Origin: an uncultured cyanobacterium
Lineage (GTDB): Bacteria > Cyanobacteriota > Vampirovibrionia > Gastranaerophilales > Gastranaerophilaceae
Direction: 5' to 3'
Assembly (NCBI GenBank): GCA_945836835.1
Contig: CAMAML010000006.1
Location: 1-17,421 of the forward strand
DNA: 17,421 nucleotides
Numbering within the stretch: position 1 is the stretch's first letter; the number at the start of each line of letters is the position of its first letter. Positions 1 to 7,656 of the stretch are shown piece by piece. The notes under the pieces were generated by a model that saw only the letters and a program-made list of their open reading frames with translations, did no database searches and was not told where the DNA came from. Position numbers and translations under genes: made by a program.

Positions 1-61
1 TTTCAATAATTTTTTCGCAAAAATACTCAAATAAAATTGTCTTAAACTGATAATTTTTCAT
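1..61 (-). CDS. Partial phage gene, 5' end only (runs off left edge)
   Basis: An ATG at 61 opens a frame that stays open to the window edge, giving 20 complete codons starting MKNYQFKTIL. It overlaps the last 20 bases of the head-tail joining gene, as tightly packed phage genes often do. In prophages of this layout the gene after the stopper is commonly a tail-completion or minor capsid protein, but too little is visible to say. There is only a weak AGGA-type ribosome site some 20 bases upstream, so the start is uncertain. Confidence 0.45.
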   Translation of the reverse strand, partial: MKNYQFKTILFEYFCEKIIE

Positions 62-371
62 CGCATTTCACCAAGTATCCTTTCCAATAACTGATAAACG
101 GCATTCTGTAATATTCGCAATGTCTGATTTCAAACCAACCGCTTTTAAGGCAAATTCTGTCGCCCGCAAAAAATTCCGATTTTGAATAAATTATCAGCGA
201 AATTTTTATGCTGTCTCCGTTTTTGCTTTCCAAAAATTCTTCGCCGTAGGCGGGTTCGATTTTGGCACGGATTGTGTCCGCCATCGACCAGATAACGCTT
301 TCTCCAAGCCCGTTCCTGATATATTCGGCTCTGTAAATATTATATTTTTTGTTCAGAAAATAAGTAATCAT
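42..371 (-). CDS. Putative phage head-tail joining (stopper) protein
   Basis: This 109-residue protein has the size and pattern of the phage head-tail joining/stopper family (SPP1 gp16-like, Pfam Phage_H_T_join). Near residues 27-46 a Trp-Ser-Met segment leads into an Ala-Lys-Ile-Glu-Pro strand and a Gly-Glu-Glu-Phe turn. Around residues 68-85 a Phe-Ala-Gly-Asp-Arg-Ile strand is followed by Trp-Phe-Glu-Ile, and the protein ends in a Tyr-Trp-Lys-Gly-Tyr strand. Such proteins form a ring below the connector and close the DNA exit channel of the filled head. The gene starts 2 bases after the stop of the connector gene, with an AGAGG ribosome site about 10 bases upstream. The family call rests on pattern and position only; divergence is high. 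Confidence 0.55.
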   Translation of the reverse strand: MITYFLNKKYNIYRAEYIRNGLGESVIWSMADTIRAKIEPAYGEEFLESKNGDSIKISLIIYSKSEFFAGDRICLKSGWFEIRHCEYYRMPFISYWKGYLVKCDEKLSV

Positions 372-373
372 TT

Positions 374-817
374 TTAGTAAACCTCTTTAAATTTTTCAGG
401 CTCGATATCGAACCCTTTTTTAAGCCAGCCGTTTAGAAAAATTTGCGAATTTTTTGACAAAAATTCGCCCGTCCTTTCCCCTTCAAAAGTCACGGATGAG
501 TTCCCGAGGGTCAGTGATTTTATTCCTTCGGGCGGTTCGGGGATTTCGTTTTTTTGTTTTTTTATGAGGGCGAGTGTCTCCTCAAAAATTCCGAAGATTA
601 CGTCTTTTGGGAGCTCGATTTTTTGCCCCGCAAAAAATCGCGGGAAAATATCGTCCTGCCCCTCTTCATATTTTTGCCCGATAAACGGCAGAGTTTTTAC
701 AAAATTATACGCTGTTGTAAGCGCTTTTTGCTTTTCGTCGGGCGTGAGTTCATCCCAAATTTCCCCCTCCGTCCTTGTTGAAAAATATATGTCCGCGGTT
801 TCAATATCTATGTTCAT
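374..817 (-). CDS. Putative head-tail connector (gp6-like / DnaT-like domain)
   Basis: 147 residues. Residues 8-62 follow the helical pattern of phage proteins usually annotated as putative DnaT-like ssDNA-binding or gp6-like head-tail connectors: A-x-x-Y-F, then Trp followed by L-T-P-D-E-K, then a K-x-x-A-L-x-x-A helix, a hydrophobic F-x-G-Q-K segment, and an F-P-R motif at about 59-61. A later helix carries an E-E-T-L-A-L segment. Connectors of this type sit as a ring between portal and stopper, and the next gene downstream is a stopper candidate, which supports a structural role over DNA replication. The start has an AAAGGAT ribosome site. The roughly 45-residue C-terminal tail is not explained by the domain. 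Confidence 0.6.
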   Translation of the reverse strand: MNIDIETADIYFSTRTEGEIWDELTPDEKQKALTTAYNFVKTLPFIGQKYEEGQDDIFPRFFAGQKIELPKDVIFGIFEETLALIKKQKNEIPEPPEGIKSLTLGNSSVTFEGERTGEFLSKNSQIFLNGWLKKGFDIEPEKFKEVY

Positions 818-836
818 TTTCTATCCTTTTTTATTT

Positions 837-2000
837 TTATGAGTACGTAATTTTTATGTTGTCCGAAGTCAAAATCGGCAGTTCAAATTTGTCAAAATTT
901 ATGATTGCCTCAGGTTCGCTTTCGGTTGTTTTTTGAAGGCTCACGTTTGTGATACCCGCAGTCCCGCTTGCCGAAAGTACGGAGGAAACAAATTCATACG
1001 CATTAATTTTTGAGCCAAGCCCGTAGAATTTTTTGTTAAAAAAATCGCACACGTTTTGGGTAATATTTTCCGTTACGTCCGACTGAAAAAATCCGTTTTT
1101 AATCGAAATTTCCAAGTTTAATACAATCGGAATTTCTTCTGCTTTTTGGAATTTTACCTCGATGTTTTGTCCGTTTGAAAGTTCAACTTCCGTTGAAAAA
1201 TTTCCCGAAAAATTCATCCCTAAAGGCGTCATCTCAAATATTTTTTTAGCAAAAGTTTCATCGTCAACGTTCGGTTTTGCAACGACAAGAATTTGTCCCG
1301 CAGAAAGCGTCGGGTCGCTTTTGGTGTCGTAAATTTTTAAAAAATTCGTGTGGTCGACAAAATTTTTGAGGTGGTTTATGTTACTGTTTCGGGTGCAAAA
1401 TTTGTTCTCGTCAAAACTTTTTTCAAACCGTTCCCGAAAATCAAAATCGTTTTCCCAAGAGTTCCCGATTTTAATATTTTCGGGCAGAGAATTTTTGACC
1501 GTGAGGATCTCGTCCGTCGCCTCAATCGTTGAAAAAGTTTCTCCTTCCGTCACGTAAATTTCGGACTTCAAAAGTGATTTAAACAACACCTTCGCCACCC
1601 CGGTTTCGGTAATCGTAAAACTTTCGGAATTGACAAAAATTTCCCGAGTTAAATCGGACTGAACGGTCAAACTTTCGGCGGGGATTTCTAATCCCGAGTT
1701 GCCAAAAACTTTCAGGTAAAAAGTTGTCGGGTGTGCCACGGTTCTATACAGCCCGACACGCTCAAAAACGGCGTTTTGGCTCGTTCCGTCCGCAGTATTT
1801 GGTGAAAGTTGTTTTGTCAAAAAACTTATTTTTTTCTCGACCCGCTCCACCGCGCAGGCGACTATGAGTGCAATATTCCCGATTACGCTCTCCGCCCTAA
1901 TCTCAAAGTCAGAGCCTAATTTTGACTGTAATAATTTTTCCGCTTCAAGCAAATTTGACTTGAAGTCGGACATTTTCATCCCCGAAAAATCCGCTTCCAT
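837..2000 (-). CDS. Baseplate J-like protein, second paralog (J2)
   Basis: 387 residues from the ATG at 2000. A TTG start five codons upstream is less likely, because a GGAG ribosome site lies 8 bases before the ATG and the resulting length almost equals that of the J1 paralog. The N-terminal helical region (about 35-90) holds the family's helix then V-G-L-Y-R turn; an I-G-N-x-x-E-x-D-x-x-F-R-x-R-F segment lies at about 178-192, and an I-L-V-V-A-K-P-N-V strand follows at about 237-245. The same blocks occur at matching positions in J1. J-family proteins (P2 gpJ, Mu gp47, T4 gp6) build the baseplate wedge of contractile tails. The GESD motif seen in J1 is eroded here. The pairing suggests a wedge made of two different subunits, which is inference. 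Confidence 0.65.
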   Translation of the reverse strand: MEADFSGMKMSDFKSNLLEAEKLLQSKLGSDFEIRAESVIGNIALIVACAVERVEKKISFLTKQLSPNTADGTSQNAVFERVGLYRTVAHPTTFYLKVFGNSGLEIPAESLTVQSDLTREIFVNSESFTITETGVAKVLFKSLLKSEIYVTEGETFSTIEATDEILTVKNSLPENIKIGNSWENDFDFRERFEKSFDENKFCTRNSNINHLKNFVDHTNFLKIYDTKSDPTLSAGQILVVAKPNVDDETFAKKIFEMTPLGMNFSGNFSTEVELSNGQNIEVKFQKAEEIPIVLNLEISIKNGFFQSDVTENITQNVCDFFNKKFYGLGSKINAYEFVSSVLSASGTAGITNVSLQKTTESEPEAIINFDKFELPILTSDNIKITYS

Positions 2001-2025
2001 AAATTTTTTCTCCAATTATTTTTTC

Positions 2026-2922
2026 TTATAAAAACGTCGAATTTTTGTTTGAATTTTTAGCAATTTTTACTCCGCCGTTTACCACTCCGCTCACCGTATT
2101 TGCGATGTAACTTCCGTCGGAGTTTGAACTCTTTGGAAGTTCGTAAATGAGTTGAGCCGAAAATTTCAGCTCGTAAATGTTTGTCACAAGCGGAGTAAAT
2201 TTTGCCAATGCACAAGATTTGTAAATATCACGTCCGAGCCTGAACGTGATTGGTGTCCCTTCCGCCATCACCTCCCGAAAAATATTTGTCAAAGTGTCTA
2301 TCGATTGAATATTTGTTGTTCGATTTTTTATGTGAGCAGTAATCGAAATAATTATTCTCCTAAGTCCCGAAACGTAATCCGAAATATCGGAATTTATATT
2401 GTGCGCGGGTGTATTTATCTTCAAAATTTTCTCAAAACTTTCCACCAAATCAATCGGGTATTCCCGCCCGTAAGATGAATAATTTATGGCGGAAATTTCA
2501 TCGCTTACCGCCTGAAATCCGCTCGACAAATTTTCAAGAAAAGTCGAAAAATTTACGCTTCCGTTTTCGACCGCTTTAATTAAATTTTCAATGGAATTGT
2601 AGCCCGTTTGTAGTGCCGCAAGGTTTAAGGCCGGGGCGTAGGTGTTCATCAAAATATCAGCCAATTTTGTTCCGCTGATTTTCCCTCCCTCAGCCAATTC
2701 CGTCAACGCTGTGAGTGCATATTTTTCAAAAAAATCACTCGTCGATTGCACGTTAATATTTTTCGCAATTTCCCTCACAAATCCCTCAACGTTATGTCCC
2801 GCATTCCCTCCGATTGATTGAGCGAGTGCGGTCGTGTTTTTCCAAACGTTAAGCGAATTTTTCTTTACGGAAGAAGAATTTGCCGTAATCGGAATGTAAA
2901 AAGCCGCGTTTGTATTTGCCAT
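2026..2922 (-). CDS. Phage tail/baseplate protein between the J genes, possibly Dit-like
   Basis: 298 residues. The N-terminal half (1-150) is rich in Asn, Ser and Ala, mostly helical in pattern, and unrecognised. The C-terminal half (about 165-270) reads as alternating beta strands with a G-T-P-I-T-F-x-x-G-x-x-x-Y-K-S-C-A-L segment near 221-238, ending in a F-S-A-Q-L-I-Y-E strand. This resembles the Dit-like baseplate domain, where an I-x-V-x-T-x-x-x-x-Y-x-N-M-x-L segment precedes a final strand. The resemblance is from memory of family patterns and is weak. A major capsid protein would also fit this length and the gene's place after the portal, but no HK97-type signature is seen. The start has an AGGAG ribosome site, and the gene begins 10 bases after the J1 stop. 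Confidence 0.4.
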   Translation of the reverse strand: MANTNAAFYIPITANSSSVKKNSLNVWKNTTALAQSIGGNAGHNVEGFVREIAKNINVQSTSDFFEKYALTALTELAEGGKISGTKLADILMNTYAPALNLAALQTGYNSIENLIKAVENGSVNFSTFLENLSSGFQAVSDEISAINYSSYGREYPIDLVESFEKILKINTPAHNINSDISDYVSGLRRIIISITAHIKNRTTNIQSIDTLTNIFREVMAEGTPITFRLGRDIYKSCALAKFTPLVTNIYELKFSAQLIYELPKSSNSDGSYIANTVSGVVNGGVKIAKNSNKNSTFL

Positions 2923-2932
2923 TTTTTGCTCC

Positions 2933-4099
2933 TTATTTCTGCAACGTTTTGACCTCGATATTTTCGAGCGAAAACTTTGGAATTTCTTGAGTGTTCAACT
3001 CAACTTTTTTGATCTCAACCCCGTCCAAAACCCTGAATACGCATACGTTTACAAGATTGTCGTCCAAGATTTTTTCAACGGTTTCCGTCGCATAAATCGT
3101 TGAAGAAAGTCCGTAATTTTTTGAGTTTACGGTCGTGAAAATTTTATTTTTTATCTCCAAAATTTTCTCGTCCGAAATCGCATTTTCACCTGAAAAAATT
3201 TCAACTTTTATCCCGATTTCAACTTCAACGGCGTGCGTAAATTTTATCAAAACATCCACGCCCAAGTCGTCTTTTAAAACGACTTCGCAATCCCCGACAA
3301 GCCCTATCCCGTCCGCAACGGTATCCAAAATCGCCCCCGCAAAAACCTCATCCGGTACGTTCGGTTTTGCGATAATTTTTACATACCCCGCCTCCATTTC
3401 GGGGGTTTCCGATTTGGTTAAAATTTTCAAATACTCGGGCGTATCGACGTAGTTTGAAAGTGATGAAAAAACGGCGGATTTTGTCGAAGAAAAATTTTTC
3501 CCTTTAGAGGTTTTGTACCTTGCGGAAAAATCCGCGTCGCTTTCTCCCTCGTTACCGATTGTGAGGTTTGCAAGGCTTCCGCTCAAAATCGAAGTAACCG
3601 AATTTTGTGCCGTGACGATTGAAAAATTTTCATCTCCCTTCATTGTGGATGGCAAAATTTTACCGAAATTTTTTGCCGTAAATCTCGCGACGCTTTCGCC
3701 GTCCTCAAGAAAAGTTACGGGGTATTCGTTGTAAAATTCTTCGCCCGTCGTTTTATCCCGAATTATCACAGAATTTGCATCCGCAAAACCGCCCGCCGCA
3801 CCCGCAAGCGTCAAGTCAAAGTGAGTGTACTTTGGCTCTAATCGTTTAAGCCCGAGCCTTGAAAAAATTACGTCCTGCCACACCCCTTCGGTCTTTGTCG
3901 TGTCAAATTGTTCCGCAAGATATTTTATGTTTTCCTGCAAAATTTTTTCGTGTTTTGCGGCAATTTTTAGAAGAAATTCCAGAACGCCGTCCTGTTTTAA
4001 AAGAAAATCTTCCCCGTATTTTTCCCGAAAACTTTCGAGATATTTTTCCAGAATTTCTTCTTCGTTGTCGACCTCGATAACCCCGTTACCCGTTCGCAT
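2933..4099 (-). CDS. Baseplate J-like protein, first paralog (J1)
   Basis: 388 residues. A start at 4192 would overlap the portal gene by 107 bases and add a very basic 31-residue tail. The ATG at 4099 has AGGAGG 6 bases upstream and overlaps the portal by only 14 bases, so it is chosen. Features of the baseplate J/gp47 family are an N-terminal helical region with the R-L-G-L-K-R turn near 81-86, a beta-rich middle with an A-G-A-A-G-G loop, a G-N-E-G-E-S-D motif followed by F-S-A-R-Y (about 182-195), and a V-K-I-I-A-K-P-N-V strand near 240-248. The GNEGESD motif is close to that of P2 gpJ. The protein is expected to form wedges around the baseplate hub of a contractile tail. The gene directly follows the portal, an unusual place for a baseplate gene. 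Confidence 0.75.
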   Translation of the reverse strand: MRTGNGVIEVDNEEEILEKYLESFREKYGEDFLLKQDGVLEFLLKIAAKHEKILQENIKYLAEQFDTTKTEGVWQDVIFSRLGLKRLEPKYTHFDLTLAGAAGGFADANSVIIRDKTTGEEFYNEYPVTFLEDGESVARFTAKNFGKILPSTMKGDENFSIVTAQNSVTSILSGSLANLTIGNEGESDADFSARYKTSKGKNFSSTKSAVFSSLSNYVDTPEYLKILTKSETPEMEAGYVKIIAKPNVPDEVFAGAILDTVADGIGLVGDCEVVLKDDLGVDVLIKFTHAVEVEIGIKVEIFSGENAISDEKILEIKNKIFTTVNSKNYGLSSTIYATETVEKILDDNLVNVCVFRVLDGVEIKKVELNTQEIPKFSLENIEVKTLQK

Positions 4100-5357
4100 T
4101 TCCCGCCTCCTCTTGAGTAATTTTTTCGGCAAAATTTCCTGCCTCTTTTTGCCCGTTTTGTGCCGGAACTTTTTCCCAAAAAATTTCAACATTTTTGTTT
4201 GATTTTCCGCTCAGAGCTAACGCACATTGGACAACTTTTTCGATTGAATTGTTAAGCGAAACTGCCTGAATATCTTTGACTTTTGAAATTGCGGAAGAAA
4301 GAATTGTCTTTAAACTTTCGCCCGACATATTTTCGCTAATGTCAATCCCGTACGCCTGCGGAGGAGTTTTGGTCATAATATAGAAAAATTTCATCAACAT
4401 ATTTATGTGCTGAGAAATCGCATCCGCCTGCAAATCCACCGTGATATATTCGGGTTTTTGCCCGTCTTTTCCCATCGTAATAAAATCGGAATTAGGGAAC
4501 CTCCGCTCGCCCGTTATCGGGTTCAATTCGGTGTTTTCGATACTCCCCGCAAGTTTCGGGTTTGCGTGGCGGTTGATAATCTTCGAGTTCTGAGAAATCG
4601 TGAGCATAATCTCTTCCACAATGCTCTCGCAGGATTTGTAGTCGCTTTCTCCAAAGTAAGTATCGCTTTCGGTCGTATTTTTCGAGTGGAAAAGCACAAA
4701 ATCATCCCACTTGTCCGAAAAATCGTCCACCTCGTTTAACCCAAACAGGCTCACATCCTTAATCCTGTTGCTCAAAATTTCGTTGTTAACTTCCCAAACC
4801 TCGTTTTCGATAAATCCTCGGTGAATTTTTTCGATATGTTTGAATTTTCGCCCGTCTTGCACCACATCGAACATCAAAATATGCCCCGCAATATCGTTCA
4901 GATTTCCGTTGTTAAAAACGGGAAACCAGCAGTCCGGGCAGACCGAAAAAATCTTTATCTTGTTATCCTTCATCGAAACCTTCACGAGCGACTCCCCGAA
5001 CCTCGAGTTGTCCGTGCAAATTTCTTTCACGACCGAGATAAAATTGTTGTCTCTTGCGATTTCATCCCAAAAATTTTGGTTCTCCTTGTCCGTCACGACG
5101 CTAAGCCCGTCGTTTGTCATCAAAATTTTGAAAAAATCGGTCAAACTTTTAAAAAGGTTCACCTCAATCAAAGTCTGAGAGGTCGTGTTTTGGAGCGGAT
5201 ATTTTTGCAAAAGTTTGCTTATAACCCCGCGAAACGCCGATGAAAATTCGCCCCTGTATAAATTTCTGTACCTTGCATATCTTCTCAGTCGGTCTGTATC
5301 TTCCGCGTCCCATTTGAGTTTGCGAAAATTTTCACAAGTAAGAAAAGATGTTAACAT
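4086..5357 (-). CDS. Phage portal protein
   Basis: 423 residues, the usual size for portals of the SPP1/HK97-like classes. The N-terminal helix carries Y-A-R-Y-R-N-L-Y-R-G near 27-36, typical of the portal start. The middle holds a mixed domain with F-G-E-S-L-V-K-V. A G-E-S-D-Y-K-S-C-E-S segment near 235-244 leads into a long helix and then H-A-N-P-K-L, and a later helix contains P-P-Q-A-Y-G. The last 30 residues are charged and low-complexity. Twelve copies would form the DNA channel at one head vertex and dock the terminase. The gene starts 12 bases after the large terminase stop with a GGAG site. Its last codons carry the ribosome site and start of J1, implying coupled translation. Confidence 0.85.
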   Translation of the reverse strand: MLTSFLTCENFRKLKWDAEDTDRLRRYARYRNLYRGEFSSAFRGVISKLLQKYPLQNTTSQTLIEVNLFKSLTDFFKILMTNDGLSVVTDKENQNFWDEIARDNNFISVVKEICTDNSRFGESLVKVSMKDNKIKIFSVCPDCWFPVFNNGNLNDIAGHILMFDVVQDGRKFKHIEKIHRGFIENEVWEVNNEILSNRIKDVSLFGLNEVDDFSDKWDDFVLFHSKNTTESDTYFGESDYKSCESIVEEIMLTISQNSKIINRHANPKLAGSIENTELNPITGERRFPNSDFITMGKDGQKPEYITVDLQADAISQHINMLMKFFYIMTKTPPQAYGIDISENMSGESLKTILSSAISKVKDIQAVSLNNSIEKVVQCALALSGKSNKNVEIFWEKVPAQNGQKEAGNFAEKITQEEAGNANG

Positions 5358-5369
5358 TTTTTATTTCTC

Positions 5370-6656
5370 CTATTTGCCAAAAGTCGTAACGTGTTTGAAA
5401 ATTCCGTAGCGTAGTGCGTCCATGCAATCGTCGTTAATCTTTAGCGGAATATCGCTTTCACTCTCAAGAAGTCCCTTCCTCGCCTGCTCTGCTTCCGTCG
5501 GGTACCTGTATGTTGAAAACTCGTTGAGAGTGTTTTTGCACCTCTCGGACACAAGCAGTTTGTCGTAGTTTATGACCTCCCGAACTATCGCAACGCTGTC
5601 TTCAACCTTCGGTTTTTCCTCGTAAATTACAAGATTGGTACTCCGCCGAAGTTTGTCGTTCTGCTCGGGGCGGGCGTTATCGCAGTTTGCAAAGCTGAAA
5701 AATCTTCCGTATTCTTTCTGTTTTTCAAAAATCCACGAAATAATTTTATCCGCCTCGATTTTTGACGCGTAAAGTTCGTCCGCAAGGTAGTAAGTTTTTG
5801 CCCTGTCCACTCCAAACAAAAGGCACGCCGTCGGGTGGTTCCACCCCCAGTCTACCCCTAAAAAGTATTCCGTAATCTCGTTGTTTTTGATTTTGTTCAA
5901 AAGTGTTTCGTGCGGGATTACGTGTTTTTCAAAGCTGAACGTGTCATAGACCAGTCCTTCCGCAACCACCCACAGCCCGTTGATTTTTCTTGCCTTGAAA
6001 GCACCGCTGTAAAGTTTTTCCTGATTGTCGATGAAAGTTTTTGACAAATTGGCGTTGTCCTTCATCGTAAAATGCCAATACTCAAAAACCTTCCTCACGT
6101 CCTCGTCCCCGTCAAGATAGGGTTTAATCCTCTCTCGATAGAGCCAGTGATTGGAGCTTTCGGGGTTGCTGTCCGCAAACGCTCTGGCGTTTGCGGGGGT
6201 AAGTCGGCTCAGTGCCATATTGTAAAACCCGTAGTGGTGTTGCGGCAACTCGTTTGCGTACCAAAAATCCCAAGTTCCGCCCTGTATTGATGACGAACTG
6301 TCTGACTCTCCTCCGCCGACGACCAAGCATTGATAAATTTTTCCCCAAAGTGTAATCTCGAGTTCGCCCGAGCTTCCGTTATATTTGCAGTTTCCGCCAA
6401 GGTAATTTTCTATAAAAGGTTTCAACTCGATTAGCACGTTGTTTCTGACCGTGCTTTTTGAATACCCCGAAAAAACTTTCAAATTTTCGTTCCCGATGGC
6501 GTCGAAAATCTGTGGAATTTTTTGGATAATGTTTAACGTTTTCCCGCTCCTGACCGCCCCGTCAAGTAGCGTCAAAAGCGGAAATTCTTCAGGAGGTTTT
6601 GCCAAAAACCGTTTCGCTTTTTCGCTGTATAAACTTTTTTCCCATTTTATCGGCAT
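5370..6656 (-). CDS. Phage terminase large subunit (packaging ATPase/nuclease)
   Basis: 428 residues, normal for the family. The ATPase domain has a Walker A G-A-V-R-S-G-K-T at 33-40, and a Walker B-like W-D-F-W-Y-A-N-E ending in the catalytic Glu136. It also has a D-S-N-P-E-S coupling segment at 162-167, followed by H-W-L-Y. The RNase H-like nuclease domain starts with F-L-G-V-D-W-G-W at 265-272, where Asp269 should bind metal; a D-N-A-R-P motif lies at about 329, and D-D-C-M-D-A-L-R-Y-G at 409-418 supplies the last acidic ligands. The enzyme cuts concatemeric phage DNA and pumps it into the head. It begins one base after the small-subunit stop. All catalytic motifs look intact, so the packaging motor does not look decayed. 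Confidence 0.95.
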   Translation of the reverse strand: MPIKWEKSLYSEKAKRFLAKPPEEFPLLTLLDGAVRSGKTLNIIQKIPQIFDAIGNENLKVFSGYSKSTVRNNVLIELKPFIENYLGGNCKYNGSSGELEITLWGKIYQCLVVGGGESDSSSSIQGGTWDFWYANELPQHHYGFYNMALSRLTPANARAFADSNPESSNHWLYRERIKPYLDGDEDVRKVFEYWHFTMKDNANLSKTFIDNQEKLYSGAFKARKINGLWVVAEGLVYDTFSFEKHVIPHETLLNKIKNNEITEYFLGVDWGWNHPTACLLFGVDRAKTYYLADELYASKIEADKIISWIFEKQKEYGRFFSFANCDNARPEQNDKLRRSTNLVIYEEKPKVEDSVAIVREVINYDKLLVSERCKNTLNEFSTYRYPTEAEQARKGLLESESDIPLKINDDCMDALRYGIFKHVTTFGK

Positions 6657-6657
6657 G

Positions 6658-7089
6658 CTAATTTTTCTTTCCCAAATTTTTCATCGCTTTCAAATACTCC
6701 TGCCGAACGCTCTCGAAATTGTCGACGTTTGACTCCTGTTTGTCCTTCATATCGGTCAAATTTTTGGCGACAAAAATCGTATACGTCGGGTTGTAATACC
6801 CCCGCATTGCAAGGTCGTTTATCATATCTTTCTGCAACGCACGGCACTGCTCGCACGCCGTCCGAAACTCGGGACGGGTTTTCTCCCAATGTTTAATCGC
6901 CTCGACCGTAACCCCGATTGACACCGCAAACTTTTCAAAAGTCGGCAGCGGGTTCGGTTTCTCGACCGTCTTAACTTTTTCTCCGTTTTTGTCCGTGGTT
7001 ACCTCGTATTTTTCGACCGTGTGTGCTACGCTGAAAAATTTCAGAATTTTTTGTGCATATTCTCTGTCGTATTTGTATCGTTTTTTCAT
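6658..7089 (-). CDS. Phage terminase small subunit
   Basis: 143 residues directly upstream of the large terminase, one base apart. Residues 49-70 form a helix-turn-helix pattern (P-T-F-E-K-F-A-V-S-I-G-V-T-V-E-A-I-K-H-W), followed by R-P-E-F and a helix with A-C-E-Q-C-R-A-L-Q. A D-L-A-M-R-G-Y-Y-N-P segment then leads to F-V-A-K-N-L-T-D-M-K-D near 105-115. This is the standard plan of small terminases that recognise the packaging site and recruit the large subunit. An AAAGGAT ribosome site lies 4 bases before the ATG. The packaging site itself could not be located. The call depends on both motif and position and is firm. Confidence 0.88.
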   Translation of the reverse strand: MKKRYKYDREYAQKILKFFSVAHTVEKYEVTTDKNGEKVKTVEKPNPLPTFEKFAVSIGVTVEAIKHWEKTRPEFRTACEQCRALQKDMINDLAMRGYYNPTYTIFVAKNLTDMKDKQESNVDNFESVRQEYLKAMKNLGKKN

Positions 7090-7121
7090 GTAAATCCTTT
7101 TTTGTTTTTACCTTGTCGGGT

Positions 7122-7523
7122 TCAATGAAAACGTTGAACCCGACCTACAACTTTTGTCTTGATTTCGCCCAAGACCTCGACGTCGTTGTTGAAATTCTTC
7201 CTCAACTGTATATAAATCGGGTTCCCAAACTCGTCCTTCCGTCGGGTTTTCTTAAAATCCCCGTAATAAAAATTTTGGTTGACAAAGTTTCCGTGCTTAA
7301 TCTCACTCAGGTTTTTGAGAACCTTCTCGTACCTCAACTCCGCCTCCCGCCCCGAAAGCAGTCTTTCCCTTACCGAACCGCCCATTACCTGCCTCAACTC
7401 CCTGAGCTTTTGGCACCCGCAACTCGGGCATATCCCGTATTCAACCTTCCTGTAAAAGTCACGACTGTTCTCAAGCACTCGTGAAAATCCGCCCCCAAAA
7501 CGGCGGTTGCAACATTCAAGCAT
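7122..7523 (-). CDS. Small Cys-containing phage protein of unknown function
   Basis: 133 residues, not recognised. The N-terminus has Cys4-Cys5 and a C-P-S-C-G-C cluster at about 32-37, spaced like half of a zinc ribbon or zinc knuckle. The rest is basic and helical up to about residue 90, and a beta-like C-terminus follows. It is the first gene of the leftward prophage operon, 32 bases before the small terminase, with a GGAGG site 4 bases from its ATG. Genes in this place often encode packaging regulators, HNH endonucleases or late activators. No H-N-H pattern is visible, so a DNA-binding regulator is only one option. Confidence 0.6.
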   Translation of the reverse strand: MLECCNRRFGGGFSRVLENSRDFYRKVEYGICPSCGCQKLRELRQVMGGSVRERLLSGREAELRYEKVLKNLSEIKHGNFVNQNFYYGDFKKTRRKDEFGNPIYIQLRKNFNNDVEVLGEIKTKVVGRVQRFH

Positions 7524-7610
7524 AAATCCTCCCTCCCCGTATTGTAAACCGTCAAATCCGAAAACTGCTTTGGAATTACATCAGACCTCCCTGTTTACCG
7601 GGCTGTTTTC

Positions 7611-7638
7611 AGTATAACTCATTTCAAAAATTTTTCTA
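7611..7638 (-). promoter_or_regulatory. Candidate promoter of the leftward prophage operon
   Basis: On the minus strand a TAGAAA box (7633-7638) is followed after 16 bases by TATACT (7611-7616). This would start transcription near 7604, about 80 bases before the ATG at 7523. The leader between them contains an imperfect long-range inverted repeat (GAAAACTGC at 7560-7568 with GCTGTTTTC at 7601-7609). The boxes match the sigma-70 consensus at 4/6 and 5/6 positions. Confidence 0.45.
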
Positions 7639-7652
7639 CCCTTTTTGTACCC
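7631..7652. repeat. Tandem 11-bp direct repeat overlapping the prophage promoter
   Basis: TTTTTCTACCC (7631-7641) is followed immediately by TTTTTGTACCC (7642-7652), identical at 10 of 11 positions. The repeat covers the candidate -35 box of the leftward promoter. An 11-bp direct repeat places both copies on the same face of the helix, as in binding sites of OmpR/PhoB-type regulators. Further ACCC cores lie at 7710, 7734, 7745 and 7766. Confidence 0.5.
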
Positions 7653-7656
7653 TAAA

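Noticed and set aside
7053..7484. Plus-strand 143-codon open frame opposite the Cys-cluster phage gene
   Set aside because: No ribosome site, and it is antisense to the continuous leftward phage operon.
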